A DNA stretch of 64,000 nt, taken from positions 1,372,010 through 1,436,009 of the forward strand of contig JAJEKV010000096.1 in the NCBI GenBank assembly GCA_021234155.1. The letters run 5' to 3'. The notes beneath the pieces are model-generated. The model did not search any database, was not told where the DNA came from, and saw only the letters and a list, made by a program, of their open reading frames with translations. The DNA comes from Isoetes taiwanensis. Its lineage: Eukaryota > Streptophyta > Lycopodiopsida > Isoetales > Isoetaceae. Made by a program: the position numbers and the translations under genes. Positions 56,715 to 64,000 of the stretch are shown piece after piece; the first letter of the stretch is position 1, and every line of letters starts with the position of its first letter.

Positions 56715-59510
56715 AGGGATACCGTGCACCAAAATGATCTTCCATGCTGCAAAAGAGACTTTTGGTCTCACCAAAAAGCCAGTGCAAGGGCCGCCCTGCA
56801 ATTCATGGTGGGATGCTGAGTGTAGAGAAGCAAGAGCCAGCTGCCACAAAACTGCATCAGGAAGCCCAGTTGGTATAAAAGACTTTTGAGAAGCAAAAAG
56901 CAAGCATTTTTAAGAGCAAGGCAATCTGATTTGAAAGAGCAAATAAAGCAAGATCCAAAAATGTTTTGGAACAAAATAAGCAAAAACTCAGGGCAGCCAG
57001 ATTTAGAGGTAGGCGCTTTGCTAAAGTTGGTGCAAGATATTTATGAGGTGGGCAATCCAGAAGGCATGCCAATCTTGGCCATTGATGAAGATCTTTTCAC
57101 TGAAAGAGAGGTAAGAAATACGCTATCAGGGATGGAAAATAACAAAGCACATGATCTGGATGGTCTATGTATTAAGCTTTTTAAATGGGGAGGAGACAAA
57201 ATGCTTTCTATTCTTACAGACTAAATAAGAGTATCAGACAAGGCCTACAATATAGTTGGAAGTTAAATGGAGTACACCCAATTCATAAATCAGGGGACAA
57301 GAATTACAGAACCATTATGATAGGTAGCACTTTTGCCAGAATTTTGGAAAGCTTGTTGGAATACAAGTTGAGCACCTGGGCAGAAGAGAATGGCAAGCGC
57401 TCCAATTTTCAAGCGGGCTTTCGGAAAGATTTTAATACGTTAGATCCAGGGTAAAAATTAGTGGCTAAACTTAGCCAAATGGCGAAATTTTGGCCTTGAT
57501 TGGAAAAAAAACGGCTAAACTATGTCCCTTTTTTGGCCAAAAAGAAGAAAATATTAGCCAAGTCTATTTCACGTCCCACCTCCATTTCGTCCAACTTTAG
57601 CTAATCGCAAGAAAGTATAAGTGCCAAAAATTGGAAAGTTTAGCCAAAACTTAGAAGCTTTTACGTCAAAGTTTGGCGTACTTTAGCCAAATTACTCTAT
57701 AACCTTTGTTTCTACTATGCTCAGTTAATATTTAGGTCTTGAATTAGTGCAAAATAGTCAAATGATAGAAGATTTTTTTATTTTGTAATAAAAGTTTAGC
57801 CAAAAGTAAGAAAGTACAGGTCGCAAAATTTGAAAAGTTTAGCTTAACGATAGAAGCTTTCGCTTCAACTTTTGGCATACTTTAGCCAAGTCTATTTCAC
57901 CACTTTGGATATAAAAGTTCCTTAATTTTTTCCCTGGTTAGATCATGCATTAACACTTCGTGTGTTAGTAAAGAAAGCAAAGGCACCATCTGCAGCATTG
58001 TGTAGTGCATTTATAGATTTTGCAAAAGCATTTGACACAGTGCAGAGAAAGGAGTTAGGTGACAGAATGGAGCAGCTTGGTATTCCAAAAAATATAAGAG
58101 TTGTCTCACAATTGTATGCAGAGGTATTCATCAAATTATCTTGGGAAGTAAATCCTGTGATAAGGAACACTATAGGGGTGCATCAAGGATGTCCTTTATC
58201 CCCTACATTATTCGGCCTCTTTATCGACGAGCTTGAAGAATGGCTACATGCATGCTCTTTGGCAGGGGCTCAGCTTGGAGCTTACATAGTACAGTTATTA
58301 CTGTATACTGACAATTTGGTGCTATTGGCATCCAAGAAACTTGTACTATACAAGAGCATTTGCATAATTTAGCAGCGTTTTGTGCAGCCAGGCAAATGAA
58401 AGTAGATGTTGCAAAATCCAAAGTTATGGTGTTCGGGACAAGGGGGAGACTAAGGTTCATGTATCTAGAGCAGGAAATTGAAACAGTGGAGAGTTTTAAG
58501 TACCCGGAGATAGATTTCTCCTCAAGATACAACTGGAAGAACTATGTCAAAAGGAGATCCACATGGGGGAAAATGGCGCTCTATGGTATGCTTTCTAGAT
58601 GTTCTAAAATTTCTCTGCATGATTGGGGGCTTAAAAAGCTTTTGTTTAAGACATTGGTTCAAACTGTGCTATTGTATGGGGTTCCTATATGGGGACCGAG
58701 CATCTCTGCCAAGTTATGGAATCAAATAGAAACAATTCAGAAGCTATTTTTGAGAAATGTGCTTGGCATAGAAGCTCAGCTACATACGCATTTATGCTTG
58801 CAGGGCATGTATGTTTCCATTAGAATTGGAAGCATTATTTTAGACTGTAAATTTCATTAATAGGATTAGAGATCAATCACCAGAACGCTTATCCCAAGAA
58901 GCAATGATGGTCTCAGAGCAGCAAGGTTGGATGCATGATTTCAAAACCTGGGCAGGAAAACGGGGTCTGAATGATGAAAATTGGCCTGAATGTAAGACAG
59001 ATCAAGAGCATTATTAGAAAGACTTGCAATTGAATGCCTATGGTAGCACCAAGGTAGTAGAATGCTTCATTATAGAACTCAGATAAATCACATAGGCGAG
59101 TATAAGAGCCAAGAGTATCTGTGGTCAGAAATGCCGACGCATCTAAAGCATGTCATAGCTCGTTATAGAACGAGCTCGCATAAATTGGGAGTTGAGACAG
59201 GAAGATAGTCAAATACTCCACTTGAAGACAGGGTATGCAGAGCTTGTGATTCTTATAGTGTAGAAGATGAGGCACATGTCCTCCTGCATTGTACGGCTTA
59301 CAATGAGATCAAGGAACAATTTGAAATCCAAGTGTCAGATCATCAATCATTGTTTTCTATCTCTTGTTATGAGTTAGGATTATATTTGAAGGCGGTAGAT
59401 AGCCATCATACTTTGATATTAAAAATATGATTTACTTTGGTGGTTTTTTAGTGCTCCATGTCCTCTCAAGGCCCTAAGTGAGTAAGACCAAATAAATAAA
59501 TAAATAAAAT
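56715..59510 (+). mobile_element. non-LTR retrotransposon (LINE) 2, 5'-truncated, same lineage as LINE 1
   Basis: Plus-strand pieces: AAKETFGLTKKPVQG with CNSWWDAECREA (about 56740-56830); MFWNKISKNSG and NNKAHDLDGLCIKLFKWGGD (to 57220); NGVHPIHKSGDKN; FIDFAKAFDTVQRKELGDRM and GVHQGCPLSPTLFGLFIDEL (57962-58260). The active site reads LLLYTDNLVLLA, with Asn in place of the second Asp. FKTLVQTVLLYGVPIWG follows, and the zinc region CRACDSYSVEDEAHVLLHC is at about 59230-59300. It ends with an (AAAT)n tail at 59488-59510. The endonuclease and ORF1 are missing. It is broken by frameshifts and by a MITE at 57447-57936. Confidence 0.87.
57447..57936. mobile_element. hAT-type MITE, 490 bp
   Basis: It is flanked by an exact 8-bp direct repeat, GTTAGATC, at 57439-57446 and 57937-57944. 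The ends are inverted: CAGGGTAAAAATTA at the left and CAGGGAAAAAATTA (reverse complement of the right end), 13 of 14 matching. An 8-bp duplication with CAGGG ends is the hAT signature. The word TTAGCCAA recurs six times inside, like hAT subterminal binding repeats. It has no ORF. Removing the insert and one duplication leaves the LINE reverse transcriptase frame open across the site. Confidence 0.93.
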
Positions 59511-59536
59511 TAGCTATGCTAAATTATTTGTAAGTA

Positions 59537-59565
59537 AATAACCTAATTAGGCTAATTAGGTTATT
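59537..59565. repeat. 29-bp near-perfect palindrome
   Basis: AATAACCTAATTAG, a single G, then CTAATTAGGTTATT: two perfect 14-bp arms with a one-base centre, 26 bp after the tail of LINE 2. Confidence 0.9.
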
Positions 59566-60930
59566 AATTAGTAACAGTCAGCCAACGAGGCAGTGCCACC
59601 TAGCCCAAATTGATTGGCCAGGGGAAACTTGCCAAGTTTGGAGGGCAAATTGGGGCACTACCCCTAATTCTGCCCCAAATCGATTTGGAGAGAGTTGGAG
59701 GAAGGAGGAGCTACTAGTTGTTGTGACCAAACTTGAAGAATGGAAGCCTTTCGTGACAATGGCTCTAGCCAAGAGACCGGTTAGTCCGTAGATAGTCTGT
59801 GCTTCAGCTAACACTTCTCTGATTAGATGGAATGGTTAATTTCTTTTTTATGTATTACTAAGTTGATGATGGATACTTTGATTATGATTGTGTTCTCTCT
59901 TTCTGTTTCTCCTGTGTGTCGTAGAGGCCTGAAAGATTCCTAGAAGTAGAGATGTCTCTAGCTAGAATCTTTAAGACCCAATAAATACAGCCTGTGCACA
60001 AGAGCCCACCTGGCTGTGGATGCTATGATGTGATTCAGCACCAGATAACGGGTATGATGGTGAATCGGGTTGGGGTCTTGCCTAGCTTGGCTACCGGACT
60101 CCTACAGTGTGGTAGGCTTATAGCCGATCACTAAGCGTGGGCCGGGTATGGGTCTGGCACTCCCTGGTCGCAGGCGACGTGCCTATATGGACATTCTAGA
60201 CGTAAACAGGCGCGGTGAGCCGGCCTTTAGATTTAGGGGAGTAAGTCGGGTACGAATGGAGAGGGGGAGGGGATCACTGAGGTGGCACGTGTTTTCTAGC
60301 ACACCCAGGGATCCATCATGCCCGGGGAGGGGACGCCTCCCTGACCTGCCTCATCGGACCAGAGAGATGTAACCTGGAGTAGTTTCATATGGTGATTCCA
60401 TGGGATTGCATCTCCGGAGGGCTACAATCACGCCATAGCATGTTTCAGCCTATCTGCAAAGTGTGCACAGGAGGGGCAGATGGAGTGGACTACCCTAGCC
60501 ATTGTTCTATTCCAGCCAACGCCATGTTATATTTCTGTCTGTTGACATCTTGAGGCCTTGAACGTCAGTCGACCCCATGGAGTCTGAATCCAGGATAGAG
60601 CCTTATTTATGGTATATTACATATGTTATCTATGCTTGTATTGCTATTTAGTTGATGATGATGGATGGGTCACCCTTCGTGGTGGTATATTATTTTGAGC
60701 ATGATTGTTGGGTGCTAACATGTATTAGGGTGCTAACATGCTAACATATTATTTCTGAGTATGTATCCGTTGGATCCCTGTTGTGAAATGGAGGCGGGAG
60801 TCTACAGCCCATAAGTCGGGGAGCGCCTACAAAGAGAAGCTCAAGATAGTTGGGGGCATTGGAAAGGCCACGAGCTCTGCCCGTCGGCAGGACCGAGTGG
60901 ATGCCGCCCGACCTCGCCGATCTCAGGGAG
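59566..60930. other. no gene recognised; GC-richer than flanks
   Basis: It includes a duplicated phrase GGGTGCTAACATG near 60708-60745. ORFs at 60148-60372 (plus) and 60741-61082 (minus) have no recognised domain; the minus one overlaps the histone fragment and is its shadow. Confidence 0.4.
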
Positions 60931-60937
60931 CAAAACC

Positions 60938-61186
60938 CTGCCCAAGAAACCCACACAGCTAAAGAAGCCGCACATATATAGGCCCGGCACCATGGTGTTG
61001 AGGGAGATTCAGAAGTATCAGAAGACAACAGAACTTCTGCTACGGAAGCTTCCTTTCCAGCGCTTGGTCCGAGAGATAGCACAAGACTATCGGACTGATC
61101 TTCGATTCCAAACTTTTGCTATGCTCGCCCTCCAAGAAGCCGACCAAGGACTTGATTCTCGCCAGGAGAATTCGGGGAGACCATAA
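60938..61186 (+). pseudogene. histone H3 (H3.3-like) pseudogene fragment
   Basis: From 60962 the frame reads [10 protein letters not shown], then [20 protein letters not shown], then [17 protein letters not shown] and ALQEA, matching H3 residues 36 to 95 with no intron. Tyr at position 41 and Leu at position 90 are the plant H3.3 type. The N-terminal tail is not in frame with recognisable H3 (the bases upstream are only loosely similar). After residue 95 it becomes unrelated and stops at 61184-61186, so the rest of the histone fold is missing. Arg40 is Ile and Arg52 is Gln. The lack of introns allows a retrocopy, but no poly(A) is seen. Confidence 0.85.
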
Positions 61187-61950
61187 TTAGCTTGCTTGTC
61201 AAGCATTTTGTTGTACAAATTTTGTATAGAAATATAAGAATTTTTTATTGTCTAATTTCTTTTGTAAGTATAAAGTATTTATTCAATTATTAATAATGAC
61301 GACGATGTCGTCAGCATAAAAAATAGTTTAAAATAAAGTTATACTGAATATTTTTTAGGGTTTCATTTTCTTCTTTACTTCTCTTGCTTTTTGCTCCTCC
61401 TCCACTACTCGCCTGTGCAATGGAGACCTCTAGCCTCCTCCAATGGTACCATGATAGAGAACATTGGGATCCTCAAGTCCCATTTGACCTCCTTCAGCCT
61501 TTTATGCTCCAAAGGTGGACCTCATCACTATGCAAGCCCACCCTGATTGTGCAGCTTTCCTTGAGTTCTATACTTAGGAAATGGTACCAACTTAGATACC
61601 CAGTGCTGCTATGGAGGTAACGACCAGTACATCGGGGGTTGACCCCACCAACTCCTCTTGTACTAGAGTGGGCATTCCACAATTCGCTTTCTTCACCACG
61701 ACACCATGGTAGATAGAAGCCAAAGTGTCTCATGACATTCTAAACCCAACTTACGTGCCACTTCGATCGGCAAACAACCAAACCCTTTGAACCTTTTTCA
61801 ATCCTAAGATGTGATGAGTTGACATCGAGGCGCCAAATGACTCCGTCGATTATCCTTTCATTTTCTACTTGTGTGACTACTTTCTGAGGTGCCGCCATCT
61901 TTATCCCTCCATTTTGCAATTCAATGAATATTAGAAGGTGATAATATACA
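61187..61950. other. no gene recognised
   Basis: Short ORFs only. The first 200 bases are AT-rich and the rest mixed. Confidence 0.4.
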
Positions 61951-62139
61951 TTAGCAGTCTTCGACAACCTGCATTATAGATGTGCCATCCATGCCACATC
62001 GACATAGCAATAATTAGCAGTCTTCTACAACCTGCATCATAGATGTGCCATCCATGCCACATCGACATAGCAATAATTAGCAGTCTTCTACAACCTGCAT
62101 CATAGATGTGCCATCCATGCCACATCGATATAGCAAAAA
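61951..62139. repeat. 63-bp tandem repeat, 3 copies
   Basis: The unit starting TTAGCAGTCTTC starts at 61951, 62014 and 62077. Because 63 is divisible by three, the minus strand shows a 21-residue peptide repeat containing MWHGWHIYDAGCRRLL; this is probably a by-product, not a gene. Confidence 0.93.
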
Positions 62140-62478
62140 TTTGATTTATGGGATCCCTAATTAAAACTATGCTTGACTTTAATTTGTTGCTGACAAAAAT
62201 GGAACAAATGGTTATCTTCGAAACATGCCCATAAACTTTAGATGCCTCATATCTTTTTATTTTTTTATAAATTTTATAACGTATATACTTGCTTTAGGTT
62301 ATAATGCATCCATATTGAATTTAATGGGCAAGGCAATCTTTCCGGGCAATCCATACTAAAGTAGGCTTTGAATTGGAATGATAAGCTTGTTTTAGATATT
62401 TAAAGCACATATTATGCCCAATAGGAGGCCTAAACAAGCTCTAATAAAGTACCCAGGGTTTCCAAGATATCCATTCAA
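62140..62478. other. no gene recognised; AT-rich
   Basis: Nothing beyond A/T-rich sequence. It may be the 3' flank of the minus-strand LRR pseudogene. Confidence 0.4.
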
Positions 62479-62747
62479 CTAGCTATTCCAATCTTGTTTC
62501 TCCATTGCTAAACCATCTCCAGTTTTTGATGTCGTACTATTTGAATTTGCCGTTGTTTTACAAGCTAATAAAGGCCCACCACACAGTTGCAGATTTCCTT
62601 CAAATGTAGATGATCCAAATGTGTCACAGTGACTACCTATTGGAATAGCTCCACTTAAATTATTGTGGGAAAGATTATACACAATGAGACTGTCGTTGCT
62701 GCATAACATTGATGGGATTGTACCACTTAAGTTATTCTATGAAAGAT

Positions 62748-62905
62748 TGTGACGTTCTTAACCGACATGCCCTTAACCAACTGGGCAAAACCGTCTAGAC
62801 ATTTATGAGTAGTCGCTTCTACCCATTTATGTCGGTGTCTCAGGAACTCCCCACAGGCACATTCAAAGATCGAATACTCGAGCGGTCTACCATGGGCCCG
62901 TTACA
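62748..62905 (-). repeat. TRIM 3' LTR
   Basis: 158 bp. It pairs with 63069-63226 with six visible differences. Confidence 0.94.
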
Positions 62906-63054
62906 GTCTCTCCCACTAGAACTATTAGAACTATGCTCGTCCTCGAGCATCCAAGGCTATACCATGTCTATGTCATACCATGTCACAATGATTACCAAGT
63001 CTTTGCAAATTACCCATGCATATAGGCACCCATGGAGACTCGAACTCGAGACCT

Positions 63055-63066
63055 GCTCTGATACCA
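63055..63066 (-). other. TRIM primer binding site (initiator tRNA-Met)
   Basis: GCTCTGATACCA on the plus strand is TGGTATCAGAGC on the element's strand, next to its 5' LTR. Confidence 0.93.
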
Positions 63067-63068
63067 AC

Positions 63069-63226
63069 TGTGACGTTCCTAACCGACATGCCCTTAACCA
63101 ACTGGGCAAAACCGTCTAGACGTTTATGAGTAGTCGCTTCTACCCATTTATGTCGGTGTCTCGGGAACGCCCCATAGGCACATTCAAGGATCGAATACTC
63201 GAGCGGTCTACCATGGGCCCGTTACA
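63069..63226 (-). repeat. TRIM 5' LTR
   Basis: 158 bp, adjoining the primer site. It contains TTGCCCAGTTGG (complement of 63098-63109), which resembles a tRNA A box. Confidence 0.94.
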
Positions 63227-63480
63227 AAGATCCAACAATTCTAGTGCTGTACCATTTCCTAATTGGGGAGGAATCTTTCTGCTAAAGTGGTTATGTGATA
63301 AGTTCCGTTGCTTGAGCATTGGAAAATCACCAAACTGCCATGGAATGGGTCCATTCAACTTATCGTTGAACACATCAAATGATGCTCTTGTTGTTTCAGA
63401 GCATAGCCGCCACTGCCAACTTCAACGGTATATAACCTGCCTTTCGCTTTGGTAGCAAAGCCTACGATTCTTCGGTGGCT

Positions 63481-64000
63481 TGCAATTCTTTAATGGCTAC
63501 ATAAAGGTATGTTTTTTATATTAATGATTTTTCCATGATATCAATGATTTTTCCATGGCTTTCTGATTCTTCAGTATCTATATAACTCTGGCTTTACTCC
63601 ATCACTACAGAGGAATGATAATCTGATGTTCTTGGATTTTCCAATGAAAATTTAAATTTTGGAAGCTCTTACATATGTTTGATGTTTTCTCCAAGAATTC
63701 CATCGGGAAAAAATAGATAATGGGTAACAAAAGGAAGGGAAAAACATTGTGGAAGACATAGCATTCTGGCAAGCTCTGTTCTCCGTGATCAGAGACTCTG
63801 TGGTATTTTGGTGATAAGCACAGGTAATATGCCTTTGTTATAGTTTATGCTATAAACATATCTCATTCTTGTGATCCTTTCCAGGCCCTAGTTCTGATAT
63901 GATGCTTGGTTTCTGGTAGTTAAGAAGAAAAAAGAACAAAAAAGAAAAAGGATGGTGACAGCTTCGTCTCGAACTCCATTGTCACGATTTTTGCGGTAAG
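63481..64000. other. no gene recognised
   Basis: AT-rich. ATGATTTTTCCATG is doubled near 63523-63557. No coding signal is evident. Confidence 0.4.

Larger units (their letters stand above)
62748..63226 (-). mobile_element. TRIM (miniature LTR retrotransposon), complete, 479 bp
   Basis: Two 158-bp direct repeats (62748-62905 and 63069-63226) enclose 163 bp. The target duplication AAGAT is at 62743-62747 and 63227-63231. On the minus strand each LTR begins TGTAACGGGCCC and ends CGTCACA (TG...CA). The primer site TGGTATCAGAGC (complement 63055-63066) lies two bases inside the 5' LTR, and a purine tract AGTGGGAGAGAC (complement of 62906-62917) abuts the other LTR. It has no coding capacity, so it must use another element's enzymes. 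The LTRs differ at six positions by my count, so the insertion is moderately old. Confidence 0.95.
62479..63480 (-). pseudogene. leucine-rich-repeat receptor-like protein, fragment split by a TRIM
   Basis: Minus-strand reading: DVFNDKLNGPIPWQFGDFPM, LKQRNLSHNHFSRKIPPQLG and ALELLDL up to the insertion at 63226. It then resumes after 62748 with NNLSGTIPSMLCSNDSLIVY, NLSHNNLSGAIPIGSHCDTF and FEGNLQLCGGPLLAC, stopping at 62479. The L..L.L..N.LSG.IP pattern and the GxIPxGxxxxTFxxxxFEGNxxLCG cap are those of plant LRR receptor-like proteins near the membrane-proximal end. No transmembrane helix or kinase follows. A TAG immediately after the insertion point, within the LRR, was present independently of the insertion. 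Upstream of 63373 the pattern fades. Confidence 0.82.

Noticed and set aside
60741-61082. Minus-strand 113-residue ORF
   Set aside because: It overlaps the histone H3 fragment in antisense and has no domain; the plus-strand histone reading explains the region.
24762-61186. A functional H3.3 deposition cluster (ubinuclein with histone H3.3)
   Set aside because: The histone is a truncated pseudogene 32 kb away with repeats between; there is no evidence of linkage in function.
61951-62139. CRISPR-like array
   Set aside because: The units are contiguous 63-bp tandem copies with no unique spacers, in a eukaryotic context.

Overview
The window looks like nuclear DNA of a land plant, most likely a fern or other non-flowering vascular plant. 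The reasons are spliced genes with GT-AG introns, PLS-type pentatricopeptide (PPR) gene fragments, an AINTEGUMENTA-type AP2 gene, an H3.3-type histone fragment, Ty1/copia elements primed by initiator tRNA-Met, and plant L1-type LINEs. The species assignment is an inference. There is no bacterial, organellar or CRISPR signal. Most of the window is repeats, with a few host genes between them.

Layout. 1-4.3 kb: a possible exon, an inverted repeat, a complete three-exon KxDL (BORC subunit) gene on the minus strand and a candidate exon. 4.6-6.4 kb: a poly(A) retroposon with a 13-bp target duplication. 6.6-12.9 kb: two broken PPR genes on the minus strand flank a 5'-truncated AP2/ANT-type gene (minus) and an uncharacterised multi-exon plus-strand gene (8.9-11.7 kb) that resembles a transposase. 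13.08-18.18 kb: a complete but decayed copia element (target duplication TGGGA). 19.8-23.3 kb: unidentified minus-strand ORFs. 24.76-28.84 kb: an intact 14-exon ubinuclein gene, the best-supported gene here, with a 757-aa product. 29.9-32.5 kb: tandem repeats, an array of opposed GGGGAGGTTTCC motifs and a promoter-like block. 32.5-37.4 kb: a second copia element with half of its 5' LTR missing and three Trp-to-TGA stops. 39.0-42.9 kb: a non-LTR element on the minus strand. 44.8-46.2 kb: L1-type fragments in opposite orientations. 48.5-54.1 kb: TATA-containing dispersed repeats, a 5'-truncated L1-type LINE with target duplication and a 412-bp duplication. 56.7-59.5 kb: a second LINE related to the first, split by a 490-bp hAT-type MITE with an 8-bp target duplication. 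60.9 kb: a histone H3.3 pseudogene. 62.5-63.4 kb: a leucine-rich-repeat receptor-like pseudogene split by a complete 479-bp TRIM.

The host genes (KxDL, ubinuclein, AP2) have no evident shared pathway. Ubinuclein is a subunit of the HIRA histone chaperone that deposits H3.3, and the histone fragment is H3.3-like, but it is a dead piece 32 kb away, so the pairing is probably coincidental. The strongest candidates for something undescribed are the transposase-like gene at 8.9-11.7 kb and the TRIM, whose LTR/primer-site junction carries tRNA-like Pol III promoter boxes. All calls come from reading the sequence; no database search was run.
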